NCBI GenBank assembly: GCA_002297365.1
Contig: DBKT01000013.1
Span: 62,001 to 126,000 of the forward strand
Length of the DNA: 64,000 nucleotides
From: Caryophanales bacterium UBA743
GTDB lineage: Bacteria > Bacillota_I > Bacilli_A > RFN20 > CAG-826
Direction of reading: 5' to 3'
Below, piece after piece: positions 18,516 through 27,911 of the stretch. Below the pieces are notes generated by a model. The model was not told the DNA's origin. It made no database searches and saw nothing but the letters and a program-made list of their open reading frames with translations. Both the position numbers and the translations under genes were made by a program. Every line of letters begins with the position of its first letter. Position 1 is the stretch's first letter.

Positions 18516-18791
18516 TTATAATTTACCAATCGCTTTACGTATAGACTCTGAATCATCAAAGTCCAATGAGTCTAATTCATCATCAAACTCATCTTCAGAA
18601 ATAGGCTGAGTTTTCTTTTTTGCGTCATTTTTAACAAGTTTCAGATCAAAAGGAATACCTTTGGTTCTCACAATCATTTTCAAATAAAGGTTAATTGCAG
18701 CAGACATAGAAAGGCCAAGCTCGTCAATCACCTTTTCCGCATTATCTTTTAATGTCTTATCAACCCTTAAATTTAAAGTAGTCTTCGGCAT
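18516..18791 (-). CDS. RelB/DinJ-family antitoxin
   Basis: 91 residues. The N-terminal ribbon-helix-helix (MPKTTLNLRVDKTLKDNAEKV, then ELGLSMSAAINLYLKMIV) is the DNA-binding half of RelB/DinJ antitoxins; the acidic C-terminus would wrap the toxin. No RelE/YafQ-type toxin follows: the next gene, 15 bases on, is a macrodomain protein. The promoter overlaps inverted heptamers that look like its own operator. It is either an orphan antitoxin whose toxin was replaced, or part of a different two-gene module. Confidence 0.85.
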   Translation of the reverse strand: MPKTTLNLRVDKTLKDNAEKVIDELGLSMSAAINLYLKMIVRTKGIPFDLKLVKNDAKKKTQPISEDEFDDELDSLDFDDSESIRKAIGKL

Positions 18792-18818
18792 ATTTTTTAA
18801 TTCCTTAACTTGTATCTT

Positions 18819-18854
18819 GTAACGCTATTGTAACGCTTTTTGCGTTACGTTCAA
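18819..18854 (-). promoter_or_regulatory. relB promoter overlapped by GTAACGC operator repeats
   Basis: Minus-strand promoter TTGAAC (18849-18854), 16-base spacer, TACAAT (18827-18832). The heptamer GTAACGC occurs at 18819-18825 and 18830-18836 and inverted (GCGTTAC) at 18842-18848; the last two form a hairpin-like palindrome filling the spacer. Such repeats over the core promoter are typical of autoregulation by ribbon-helix-helix antitoxins. Confidence 0.65.
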
Positions 18855-18877
18855 GTTTTATTCAAAAAATTGAATTT

Positions 18878-18904
18878 ATGGCACTCTTAAAATTAGAGTG
18901 CTAA
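18878..18904. promoter_or_regulatory. CIRCE element (HrcA operator)
   Basis: Left arm ATGGCACTC (7 of 9 to TTAGCACTC), 9-base spacer, right arm GAGTGCTAA (9 of 9). This is the heat-shock repressor HrcA site that normally precedes groESL or hrcA-grpE-dnaK. Here no chaperone gene lies on either side: relB-macrodomain starts 87 bases to the left, and about 1 kb without genes lies to the right. Confidence 0.75.
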
Positions 18905-19782
18905 CATCGATAAAATCTATTAAAACAAGTATTTTTCAACTTTTTTTGTACCTAGTGATTAGGTCAATAATCATTTAAACATTGTCAAAACAGACACTGG
19001 GATCGAATGTAATCTTACAAAAACGGTTTTCAAATCCTTTTCACGACACAATGCTTTTTCTCCTTCGCCAAAAAAGAAATTTAAAGTCTTACTTTCCCGC
19101 TTTCGCGCTCTTTGGTTTTTCCTTTTTCCATTTTTTCTTTTACCTTAAGTAATTGACAAATTTATAGTTATTTTTCTTTACATTTTTCCTTTGGCTTTTA
19201 TATTAGATGCTTAAATTTGGCCATTTTGGTTCTTTGGCTCTCTTTTGGCTCTCATCCCCTCTCCTAGGGTTGATTTAATCTATTAGTGATAGTATCCATT
19301 CCTTTTATTTTGACTGATTACCGAGGTCTATCTTTTTTCCCTTTCTTTCATTTCCTTATTTATTTCCATGCAGATGGATAGGATGGAAGTTTCTCCCATC
19401 TTTTTTAAACTGTTTTTCTTTTGCTTTCTTCCATCCGTTTCTATATTCATTCTCGTGGCGGTAATTTGTTTTTTTCTTTTTGAAATATCAACATCGCTTT
19501 ACGAGTTTGGAAGATTTTATTTTTTCTAGTCAATTTTTTATTTATTTCCCTAAACGGCAATTAACAATGGGTGTTTAAAAACGCCTTTTTCTCTGTCCTC
19601 GAACCCTGCCAGTTATGATGTTCTCTACGTCATCTTTGCCACAAAAGCGGGGGTTTCAATAATTTTAAGAGCCCTTATCATCGTCTCCTTGATGAGTGCC
19701 CCGATATTATCTTTGAGTCATGTTTCAAAAAGCGGTTTTTAATTTTTAAATTTGCGCATTTCTTCATAAAGAAGAATCGCCA
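18905..19782. other. Gene-free T-rich stretch of about 0.9 kb
   Basis: No reading frame with a ribosome site, no tRNA and no recognisable RNA family. The plus strand is strongly T-rich with many TTTTTC/TTCCTTT runs. It is the longest unexplained gap in the window, bounded by the CIRCE element and the promoter of the first c-di-GMP riboswitch. It may hold a decayed chaperone locus or an RNA I do not recognise. Confidence 0.5.
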
Positions 19783-19811
19783 TTGAAACATAGGGTATTG
19801 ATAAGTAAAAT
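19783..19811 (+). promoter_or_regulatory. Promoter before c-di-GMP riboswitch 1
   Basis: TTGAAA (19783-19788), 17-base spacer, TAAAAT (19806-19811). The predicted start lies a few bases before the aptamer. Confidence 0.65.
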
Positions 19812-19820
19812 ATTTTAGTA

Positions 19821-19890
19821 AAAGCAAAGTTAGAGAAATCTAATGACGCAAAGCTAAAGGGTCCTTTGTATGGACAGCCAGTTGCCAAAC
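19821..19890 (+). promoter_or_regulatory. c-di-GMP-I (GEMM) riboswitch 1
   Basis: GCAAAG, then a hairpin TTAGA-GAAA-TCTAA with a GNRA loop, the conserved GACGCAAAGCTA junction, a second hairpin GGTCC..GGAC that would be the tetraloop receptor, and the closing GCCAGTTGCC. These are the conserved parts of class I cyclic-di-GMP aptamers in the right order. It directly precedes the 1220-residue exported protein; no separate terminator is obvious, so control may be translational. Confidence 0.88.
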
Positions 19891-19899
19891 AACTACACC

Positions 19900-22800
19900 A
19901 TGAGGCCCTTTTTAACCGAAAAAACAATCAGAAAAATGATAGCTGGAACCCTGGTTGGGGTTATTTTGGCTGCGGGTATTTCAACAACAGCCTTTTCTTT
20001 TGCCTGGTTCTCTAACCATAATAGGGTGGAAAAGAACATCCAAGGTCAAACTGCAGGCGCCTATTTCGCAAGGGGAAAAGGCACGCAAGAGGATCCCTTC
20101 GTCATCAATCGGCCTATCCACCTTTACAACCTTGCTTGGTTACAAAATGTTGGGCATTTCGATGATGAAAAAACCTATTTCATCATCGAAAAAGACCTTG
20201 ATATGACCGGTTGGACATTACCCCCAATAGGAAACGAATTTCATCCGTTTATTGGTGAATTAGACGGCCTTGATACCATTCATGGGACAAACAAAACAGC
20301 CGCTAAAATATCCAATCTAACAATAAGCAATAATTTTAGCGACTACCTACGTCATCCTTCTTCCATCACATCCATCTCCGGATGCAATGCAATGGGGTTT
20401 TTTGGGACGTTTGGCGAAGAAAAGAAAAACTATGCAGATGATGCGCCTGTAGCAAAGAATTTCTATCTCGATAACCTAACCGTAAAAAGTAAAGAGCAAG
20501 AAAACCTTATTGGTGCACTCGCCGGATACGTAAACGGCAAGATAAGCGGTATAGGTATTTCTAATTCCAAAATCAGCCTTCCTGCAAATAATAGCGCATA
20601 TAAAGATTACACAAGCAACGTTTCAGACTATACAAGCGTTGGATATTGCGAAGACAAATACAAAAATACCGCTTATGAAAAAGAAGTAACCCTTCAATCC
20701 TCTGATCCCAACACCTCCCAAGGAACAGAAGGGGATGGTGGCACAGAAGCAGGCAATGGTGGTTCCATTGATATGAACTCCATGTATAGCGATCTTCTTT
20801 CAATTTGGAAAGGCAATGATATGTCACGGACGCAAGTTCCCACCAAACGAACCGTTACTTACAATCTTGATGGAACTATCAACGAAGAGGAGACAAAGGT
20901 AACCGAGTGGAAAGAGGATGGCGACCGTCAAAGTACCACTGGGAGCACCTATTACTACACCTATTATGATCAAAAAAATGGCGATGAAATCTCTTCTTCC
21001 TATGTTTTTGCCTATGATCCTAGCGAATTCGGAAGACTATATATGACCTTATACGGCCGTAAAGAAATAACCTCAACCCTTACAACAGAGGTTACGACCA
21101 TCACGCCAAAAATCCTTCCATACAAATTCATCGCCGATAGCACAGGCGGCAATTATCTTTCCATGGATTCCAAAGGTGTTGTGAATCAAACCTCCGAGGC
21201 CCTAGCGACATCATGGTTTATCAACGATCAAAATCAAATTTTCACTAGAGACGATAATAATACGCAACATTTTCTAGGAAACATTTCGGGAACATTAGAA
21301 ATCGTCACCTCATCATCTCAAGCAACATCTTGGACATATGATCAGGAGAAAAATCAAATATCCGATGGAAGTCTGTTTATAAACTATTCTTCGAAAGATG
21401 GCTGGAATCTATCTCCCTTGGCTTATTACAAAATTACAGATATGGATTCAAAATATTGGATTTGTAACAATGGAACTAGCTTAAGCATGCCAAATAGCTC
21501 CGATGCAGAATCAAATGCCACCCTTTGGTTCATTGATGAGGGGAAATATGCAACATACGTAAACGGAACGAAATATTATTTAGGGATATCCGATAACAAT
21601 AGCAGCGTTGTTTTAACGACAAGCCAGAGCAACGCTTTCGAATTTAGCAACGGATATTTCTCAGTCACGAAAAATTCCGGTTGGGGGGCAACCTACTATT
21701 TGACCACCAAGAATAACTCTCTTAGTATAACAAGTACAAAAAATTGGCAATATCAAGCCAAAACAGTTCAAACAGCAGACGCTTCTTTAACCATCACTAG
21801 CGATGGCGATAAAAGCGAATTGTCAAATATAACCGCAAAAACCACGGAAACCCCAACTTATTGGACAAAGCCCACCTATTTCCCTATCAGCGGAACAAAC
21901 GGCGTTCCAGATGAAAAAAACACCGGATACGTCGTTTCAGGCGCTTATAGTGCGAATGACTCCGATCCTTGGGGAGACATCCGTGTATCGATTTACGACA
22001 AAAATCAGAGAGAAGGACTTTCTAACTCAGGTGTTTATGGAAACAAAAACACCTTAACGACAGTTTACACAGTCGATGATGAGGGAGAGCATACCGTTTC
22101 CAGTGATGATTTTAATCACTACACGGATTCAAAATCCAAATTCGAAGCCGTTTTGGCGAAAGACGAGGAATATATTTCTGGTTTGCATTTTATGGATGCA
22201 AACATCTCAAAAGATCATCTAATACAAGCGGAATACATTCGCATCAAAAACCAAGAATACCACAAAGAAGACGGATATGAGTTGCCAGAGGATTCCATTG
22301 ATTTTCATCTTCAAAGAAAAGGATATGTTAATTTCTTTGCCGGTACCTACTACACGAGCAACACGGCATTCTTTTCCTTTCACGAAATCGAAAGAAACGG
22401 GCCCAAAATATCCAACATCCGTGAAATAGTGGAAATATACGAAAATCCTACAGCAAAACAAGCTCAATCTTATGTTTATAAATACAAAGATGGAACGTAT
22501 TCCGTCCCTTTCTTACATGGCTCAAAGCAAGGCGTCAAATACGATTTAAACGGTAATCCTCTAACAAAGAAAACACCAACAACAACCAAGCCTGAAGGTT
22601 ATACAAAAACCGTATTTAAGACAAGTTGGATCGGGAAAACGAGCTCTTCCCTAAAAGATTATTCTGCTTACTACTTTGAAATCCCGACAAATGAGGGGGA
22701 ATACGCTCTCGGTTCTGTTTCTGGCGCAGCGGGTGCCTATCTTTGCTATCTTGATATTGGTGCAAACGCCCAAAGAACGGACATCACTCAAATCCACGAA

Positions 22801-23562
22801 ATAAAAACCATCAGCGTATACGCTTACGCCTATCCAAAGGGAGTTTCCTTTTCTTTCATCGAAGGAAACGATCTCGCCTTGCCAACCATCGATGACAGAA
22901 AGAGTGCTTCCTTCTCTTTAAAAGAATCCTTCAATGGCGATATGAGTGTTAGCAAATCCAACGATTCAACCATTCAATACGAAAGCACCGATGGAAACCA
23001 AAACGTTATTACCGAATATATGTTCCACGGTTATACAGTAAAAGGAAATGGGGAGAACATTGAAAGGGCAACAGGAATTCTCTCAAGCAAGATTGTAGAG
23101 GACTCCATAACCAAAATCACATACTCCCTTTTCAACGCAGCTTCCTCAACGACGATATATAAGAAAACGACTGTAACGGAAAATGGTTCAACAACGACAA
23201 CAAACACCACCTATGTGAATGGGCAAGAAAGCTCCATTGAATGGCCTGTGGACTTGCCATGGAACACCTTAGCCGTTAAAGATGTGGCAACCATGTATGT
23301 CTTTTACGTGAATGCGACAGCCGTTAGTCTCGCAATCGAAAGCACCTTTGAAGAAAACTACAGCGAAACGGAAGGAACGCATTATTACAAACTCACCGGA
23401 TACAAGGTATCCATCACAAACGAGGTGGATGTAGAAGTGGTTATGACAAAATTAAACGACAACACGCTTACCGTGAAATTAAAAACAGGAACCGGTGAAA
23501 CAGAAGAAGACTATACGACCTTAGAAATAAATGTGGTGACAACAGTGGCTAAGAATTCTTAA
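19900..23562 (+). CDS. Large exported protein with SipW-type signal peptide
   Basis: 1220 residues. N-terminal hydrophobic helix ending in FSFAWFSNHN, the AWF motif of SipW-dependent (TasA/camelysin-like) exported proteins. A following block (about 45-110: ARGKGTQEDPF, HLYNLAWLQN, DLDMTGW, PPIGN) resembles cell-surface GLUG-like repeat proteins. The centre (about 420-640) has several spaced copies of a W-F/T-x-D ... Y/H-F-LG pattern, suggesting repeated beta modules. No LPXTG anchor or enzyme motif. Start is uncertain: the earlier ATG at 19870 lies inside the riboswitch, so ATG 19900 is preferred, but no Shine-Dalgarno precedes it. Likely the main surface product of the c-di-GMP-controlled locus. 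Confidence 0.8.
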   Translation: MRPFLTEKTIRKMIAGTLVGVILAAGISTTAFSFAWFSNHNRVEKNIQGQTAGAYFARGKGTQEDPFVINRPIHLYNLAWLQNVGHFDDEKTYFIIEKDLDMTGWTLPPIGNEFHPFIGELDGLDTIHGTNKTAAKISNLTISNNFSDYLRHPSSITSISGCNAMGFFGTFGEEKKNYADDAPVAKNFYLDNLTVKSKEQENLIGALAGYVNGKISGIGISNSKISLPANNSAYKDYTSNVSDYTSVGYCEDKYKNTAYEKEVTLQSSDPNTSQGTEGDGGTEAGNGGSIDMNSMYSDLLSIWKGNDMSRTQVPTKRTVTYNLDGTINEEETKVTEWKEDGDRQSTTGSTYYYTYYDQKNGDEISSSYVFAYDPSEFGRLYMTLYGRKEITSTLTTEVTTITPKILPYKFIADSTGGNYLSMDSKGVVNQTSEALATSWFINDQNQIFTRDDNNTQHFLGNISGTLEIVTSSSQATSWTYDQEKNQISDGSLFINYSSKDGWNLSPLAYYKITDMDSKYWICNNGTSLSMPNSSDAESNATLWFIDEGKYATYVNGTKYYLGISDNNSSVVLTTSQSNAFEFSNGYFSVTKNSGWGATYYLTTKNNSLSITSTKNWQYQAKTVQTADASLTITSDGDKSELSNITAKTTETPTYWTKPTYFPISGTNGVPDEKNTGYVVSGAYSANDSDPWGDIRVSIYDKNQREGLSNSGVYGNKNTLTTVYTVDDEGEHTVSSDDFNHYTDSKSKFEAVLAKDEEYISGLHFMDANISKDHLIQAEYIRIKNQEYHKEDGYELPEDSIDFHLQRKGYVNFFAGTYYTSNTAFFSFHEIERNGPKISNIREIVEIYENPTAKQAQSYVYKYKDGTYSVPFLHGSKQGVKYDLNGNPLTKKTPTTTKPEGYTKTVFKTSWIGKTSSSLKDYSAYYFEIPTNEGEYALGSVSGAAGAYLCYLDIGANAQRTDITQIHEIKTISVYAYAYPKGVSFSFIEGNDLALPTIDDRKSASFSLKESFNGDMSVSKSNDSTIQYESTDGNQNVITEYMFHGYTVKGNGENIERATGILSSKIVEDSITKITYSLFNAASSTTIYKKTTVTENGSTTTTNTTYVNGQESSIEWPVDLPWNTLAVKDVATMYVFYVNATAVSLAIESTFEENYSETEGTHYYKLTGYKVSITNEVDVEVVMTKLNDNTLTVKLKTGTGETEEDYTTLEINVVTTVAKNS

Positions 23563-23654
23563 AACACATCTTAAAGAAATTTTTGAAAGGAAAAATTATT
23601 CTTTTACAAAGGGAAAAACAGCTCCGAATACGCACGCACGTACGCGCTTACGTG

Positions 23655-23683
23655 TTGAAGGTTAGGGAAAAAATAAGTATTAT
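23655..23683 (+). promoter_or_regulatory. Promoter before c-di-GMP riboswitch 2
   Basis: TTGAAG (23655-23660), 17-base spacer, TATTAT (23678-23683), a few bases before the aptamer. Confidence 0.55.
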
Positions 23684-23696
23684 ACTAACGCGTAAA

Positions 23697-23760
23697 TAGC
23701 AAAACCGAAGCAATTCGGCGACGCAAAACTATAGGATCCATCTTGGATAGCCAGTTGCCC
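23697..23760 (+). promoter_or_regulatory. c-di-GMP-I (GEMM) riboswitch 2
   Basis: GCAAAA, hairpin CCGAA-GCAA-TTCGG (GNRA loop), GACGCAAAACTA, hairpin GGATCC..GGAT, closing GCCAGTTGCC. Same architecture as riboswitch 1, with covarying stems rather than copied sequence. It ends about 20 bases before the start of the next exported-protein gene, close enough to affect its ribosome site (AAAGGA at 23768-23773). Confidence 0.88.
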
Positions 23761-23780
23761 CGTAAAGAAAGGACAATGGC

Positions 23781-24551
23781 ATGATTGACTGTCGTTCAAA
23801 AAGGTTGAAACGTATTAAAATCGAGGCCTTTTTGACATGTTTTGTGGCTCTAAGCACGCTTATAGCAGCATCAACAGCAACCTTTGCTTGGTTTTCAACA
23901 AACAAAAGCGCCACAGCCAAATACATGAATATCGTATCCAACGACTCTGCCATCGTCAAAAACGTCAATTATTACCGCATTGAGGAAATAGATGGAAACA
24001 CTTACAAATTCTCGACAGAGAACACGAATGTGTACGATCTTTTGCCTTACGATCGTGAGCTAGGCGATGGGAAATATCAGATACTTATTGAAGTCTCTTT
24101 CAAAAAAACAGACGTGGCATTCACCGTAAACGCATTTACAGCCAAAGACATTCTAGGCGGTGAAAAAAGCTGGAAAAACATCGATTGGTCCGTTTCGCCC
24201 TTTCCTCTCTCCAGCATCATTCAATTTACCTATTTTGGAAGCGTGGCAGACACGAGCACAAGCGGATATATCTCCGTTACAAAAGAGAAGACAACAGACA
24301 CAGGTTTTATAACAATGGATGGAGACGCCCCATCCTTTCAAAGCAATCTACAACTAGGCGATGAAGCCAATGGGTTAAAACCAATTTATATCATGCTTGA
24401 CTACAACGAGAAGGCAATAACATCCATATATTCATATAATATTGGAAACCCTAAATTTGAAGGGGATTACGAAGCAAGCGACGCTTCATCATCAAGTGGG
24501 GGAGTTATTTTCAAAAGTGATTTCACCATCGTCGTTTACCCTAAAAGCTAG
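23781..24551 (+). CDS. SipW-dependent-type exported protein (camelysin/TasA-like)
   Basis: 256 residues. Basic N-terminus, hydrophobic segment LTCFVALSTLIAASTATFAWFSTNKS with the AWF motif after which SipW is expected to cut (segment spans residues about 17-42), then a beta-rich secreted domain and no second membrane segment or wall anchor. Ribosome site AAAGGA is 7 bases before the ATG. Behind its own c-di-GMP riboswitch. Fits a small fibre subunit, like TasA, but sequence similarity beyond the leader is not obvious to me. Confidence 0.82.
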   Translation: MIDCRSKRLKRIKIEAFLTCFVALSTLIAASTATFAWFSTNKSATAKYMNIVSNDSAIVKNVNYYRIEEIDGNTYKFSTENTNVYDLLPYDRELGDGKYQILIEVSFKKTDVAFTVNAFTAKDILGGEKSWKNIDWSVSPFPLSSIIQFTYFGSVADTSTSGYISVTKEKTTDTGFITMDGDAPSFQSNLQLGDEANGLKPIYIMLDYNEKAITSIYSYNIGNPKFEGDYEASDASSSSGGVIFKSDFTIVVYPKS

Positions 24552-24868
24552 AGCGTGTTATGCCTAATTAGGGGGAATGTTTTTAGCATTTCTAAACAAG
24601 AGCGAGATGAACTTTCGACAATACACCGGTTTTCAAACTTTGATTCACCAAATTCCATACGGGCCTGGCCTATTTGATGAAAATAAGGCAATCCATTACA
24701 CAAAGATAGAAAAGCTAACATATTCCGAGAAACGAACATCTTTTTCGTTCAATTCAGAATTAAAACATTCCGTATCAAACGCATTTGCTATCTTCCTTAC
24801 GCAAATTAAATGCGATAAGCGAACAAGCGCTAAAACCATCCAAACGGATACAGGTATCGCCTGTTTTT
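24552..24868 (+). terminator. Convergent spacer with weak terminator
   Basis: The 24552-24866 gap between two convergent genes holds only one element that I can support: ACAGG-TATCG-CCTGT followed by five T (24850-24868), a weak plus-strand terminator. A 103-codon plus-strand frame here lacks a properly spaced ribosome site and runs past the terminator. Confidence 0.4.
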
Positions 24869-27800
24869 ACTTTTTGAAGTTAAGATAAGTAATGAATTCT
24901 TCTTCGGTAAGCAAAGACCCTTTGGCTCCATCGATATAATAGGGCATAGCCAAATCCAGGCAGAATTGAGCTTGTTCTTTATTCGTAACGTGATTCACGA
25001 TGGAAACAAGGCCTTTCTCATCAAAATCAGAAGCCATACGGATAAAGGAAGCATTTGCCGATTGTGATGCCATAGCGGATTCCAAGACGCGTCTAGCTAT
25101 CCTCACGTAGGTGAAGCCCAATCCTTTTAATTTTTCAGAAGAATCGATATTAGGGTCGAAAGAATGAGCGCTGAAGCGGAAATCCAAGCTCTTAGCCGCT
25201 TCAATGACGCTCTTTAATTCTTCTTCATAACCAATAATCTCCTTCGAATTGACGGCAATCACCAAAAAGCCTTTAGGCATCATTTCGGAATCAGATATCT
25301 TTTGAAGAGCCTCCAAGAAAACGGGATTTAAAACGCTTGTGACCGACATTGTAAGACATAGATGTTTGATTCCGTTTACTTTTAAGGTGCTATCCATATA
25401 ATTCTTAAAGAACTCACACACCTTCCATAAAGCCTTCAAATCTAAATCCGTAAGAATGTTGTTCTTAATTGCCACAGGCAAAAACTCTTTCTTGCTGATT
25501 GTTTCATTACTGATACCCCTTAAACCTAGGGTGAATTCAATTCCTATGGTTTTACGAGTCACCGTATCCACGATGGAACTAAGACGGGTTTCAACTTGAT
25601 TATGCGACAAGTTATCTTCAAGCAGTTGAAGAATGTATTCTTTATGATCGGCTTTGCGAAGATGATTTCGGCCTACCTCGCAAAGATATCCAGGGCCAAA
25701 CTTGCAAGAACGCTCCAATTCGCTTTCTATGAGCGAAATCATCTCAAAGTTTGTGGAAGCCTCATTCGGATAGGCAATAGAGGAATAGCATACCCTTAAA
25801 TAAGTAGAGTCCCCATTAATTTGAATCGGCGAGGAAAACAAGGAAGCAATTTCTTCAGCAAAAGCAATAAGACCCGTCTTATTCACCGATTTAAGAAGGA
25901 AAGAGAAAGAATTGCTGTTATAACGATATAACAAATTCCCATATCCTTCTTCCTGAATCATCATAACGACATTTTGAAGAATGCTGTCGGTCTCATCCTT
26001 ATAACGCGTTTTCAATTCGGCAAGATTCTCTATGCGGAAAGAAAGGACGATTCCATGGCCCCTGGAACGAATTTCGTGGTTAATTTCATTGGATAATGCT
26101 TTAACATTCAAAACATTGAGCGTCTTATCCATCAAATTGCTCGAATAAGATGCAAATCGTTGCTCGCTTTCGATAAGGATCGTGGCCGAATTCCCAGTCT
26201 TTGCCTTTTTAGAGAACAAAAGGACCATCGTTTGCTCATTGGGGCCAATAGCGGAGATGGAACGTTTCAAAGTGCCTTTTCTTAGCGGGCAATCGATACA
26301 CGGGGCATCCAAGCCCATTAAAGATTTGTAGCAAAGGTCGCCCCGCTTTGCGTCTGGGAAACACTTTAAAGCCGTATTGGAGAAATCCAAAAGGCGGTAA
26401 GAATCCGAATCAATCGCATAAAGAATATTATTGTCGCGGTCCATAAGGGAGTTTAAAATCGTTTCCTTGCGGGCCGTTTCTCTTTCTTTATCGATGGAGA
26501 CAACCATAGACGTGACCAGACAAAAGAAAGAGTCCACGCATTCTCTTTCCATAATGTCCTGCCCAGATTTCTTAGAAGAAGAGACAAGGTAGGCAAGCGC
26601 TTTTTTCTTTCCGGAGAAAACCATGGGATAAAAGACAACGGTTTTGGCGCCAATGGATTGCATTCTTTCGGATATTTGATAAGGGAGGAGAGAAGAATCG
26701 TTCACAAAAAAGAAACCATTCTCGCCTACAAAATCGAAAATCGGGTTAATGAAATCGCCTCTGATCTTTTGGCTTTCGTTAAAAAGAGACATCCCGCGGT
26801 TGTCGTTTGGATTGGTGAATTTTTCAACCAATAGGGCATAAAAATCGCTGCATGAATTATAAAGGAGGACGCCCCCCGTAGAGAACTCCATGGCAGAGCA
26901 ATAATAAGAAATCGCTTGTGCAAGCACGTCCAACTTGCTTCTTTCGTCTTCCGAAGAGAAAAATCGTTTGAAGAAAGTTTCATTCGCGTTTAGAAGAACC
27001 GCTCTCTTTGGATTGTCAGACATGCTGGCAGAAGGGATGGGGAGACTCGTATCTCCTTTATTAATGATAATGGGTTCCGCTTTTTTAAGGCCTTTTTCCG
27101 TTAATGCCAACAACTTCGCTTCCGAGACGCCTGGAAAAATAGATGCGGACAAGGTGGCGGAATAGAAGAGAACAACGCCGCTTCCTTTCACGATTTGCGT
27201 GACATTAAAGGAACGAACGAATTGCTCACATAAAATGGAGAACACTTTTTCAGTCCCGATATTTTCAACATAGGCTAAATAAGAACCATTGGCTTTCTTA
27301 CAAATCAAAATGGGAGAGAAAATCAAACGAATCTGGCGAAGAAGAGCTTCGTCGACATCATCCGGGGCAGAATCACCTCCCTCCGCTTGAATTGCTACTA
27401 AAGCGCTCATAAAAGAGGAGGAAGAAGATATGCAATCATGCAACTCTTTAGGAAAATCCTCATAGTCACAAAATTTTTCTTCGGTAAATTTTTTTTCTAT
27501 TTCTTTCCTGCGAAGCTCATTCGATTTCGCAATCATCGAATTGACAAAACGCTGGAGATCGCTCAAGGCTTCGTTATTGAATTCTTTGTTGCGTAAACGA
27601 ATACGCCCATCATTAAGTGCGTCAAATTGTTCGCGAAAAGAAACGGCCGCTTCATCAATTTCTTGATTTATCCTTTTGCCGGCGAAAATCAAACATCCGA
27701 CAAAAGCCGCCGAAAGGATGATAAAAAGAATGGCGCAAGAGAAAAAGAAAATTGCCAGATTCAAATGAAGGCGTGCATAAACGAAGGTGAGAACGCTAAA

Positions 27801-27911
27801 AAGCAGAGCACTAAAAAAAGAGATGCTACCAATAATGATGAGAAGCTTGACGTTCTTCGAAAACTTAAAAGAAAGAAAATCCTTTATTTTCCCGTTATTG
27901 CTCGTTTTCAT
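24867..27911 (-). CDS. Membrane protein with PAS-like, degenerate GGDEF and degenerate EAL domains
   Basis: 1014 residues. Two hydrophobic helices near the N-terminus (about 22-75), a coiled stretch, GAF-like regions (about 190-500), a PAS-like part with a Cys cluster (CYKSLMGLDAPCIDC), then a GGDEF-like domain whose signature reads YNSNSF (about 665), and a C-terminal EAL-like domain in which EAL is EFT and DDFGxG is replaced by HSFDPN. Neither cyclase nor phosphodiesterase activity is expected; it may bind c-di-GMP or signal as a scaffold. Last gene of the riboswitch-3 operon, overlapping the upstream gene by 17 bases. Confidence 0.78.
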   Translation of the reverse strand: MKTSNNGKIKDFLSFKFSKNVKLLIIIGSISFFSALLFSVLTFVYARLHLNLAIFFFSCAILFIILSAAFVGCLIFAGKRINQEIDEAAVSFREQFDALNDGRIRLRNKEFNNEALSDLQRFVNSMIAKSNELRRKEIEKKFTEEKFCDYEDFPKELHDCISSSSSFMSALVAIQAEGGDSAPDDVDEALLRQIRLIFSPILICKKANGSYLAYVENIGTEKVFSILCEQFVRSFNVTQIVKGSGVVLFYSATLSASIFPGVSEAKLLALTEKGLKKAEPIIINKGDTSLPIPSASMSDNPKRAVLLNANETFFKRFFSSEDERSKLDVLAQAISYYCSAMEFSTGGVLLYNSCSDFYALLVEKFTNPNDNRGMSLFNESQKIRGDFINPIFDFVGENGFFFVNDSSLLPYQISERMQSIGAKTVVFYPMVFSGKKKALAYLVSSSKKSGQDIMERECVDSFFCLVTSMVVSIDKERETARKETILNSLMDRDNNILYAIDSDSYRLLDFSNTALKCFPDAKRGDLCYKSLMGLDAPCIDCPLRKGTLKRSISAIGPNEQTMVLLFSKKAKTGNSATILIESEQRFASYSSNLMDKTLNVLNVKALSNEINHEIRSRGHGIVLSFRIENLAELKTRYKDETDSILQNVVMMIQEEGYGNLLYRYNSNSFSFLLKSVNKTGLIAFAEEIASLFSSPIQINGDSTYLRVCYSSIAYPNEASTNFEMISLIESELERSCKFGPGYLCEVGRNHLRKADHKEYILQLLEDNLSHNQVETRLSSIVDTVTRKTIGIEFTLGLRGISNETISKKEFLPVAIKNNILTDLDLKALWKVCEFFKNYMDSTLKVNGIKHLCLTMSVTSVLNPVFLEALQKISDSEMMPKGFLVIAVNSKEIIGYEEELKSVIEAAKSLDFRFSAHSFDPNIDSSEKLKGLGFTYVRIARRVLESAMASQSANASFIRMASDFDEKGLVSIVNHVTNKEQAQFCLDLAMPYYIDGAKGSLLTEEEFITYLNFKK

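Noticed and set aside
19600..19743. Hydrophobic plus-strand frame just before the first c-di-GMP promoter
   Set aside because: About 48 codons without a start codon or ribosome site; not supportable as a gene.
24577..24888. 103-codon plus-strand frame between convergent genes
   Set aside because: Ribosome-like GGGGG is only one base before the ATG, it runs through a terminator-like hairpin into the opposing gene, and it shows no domain.
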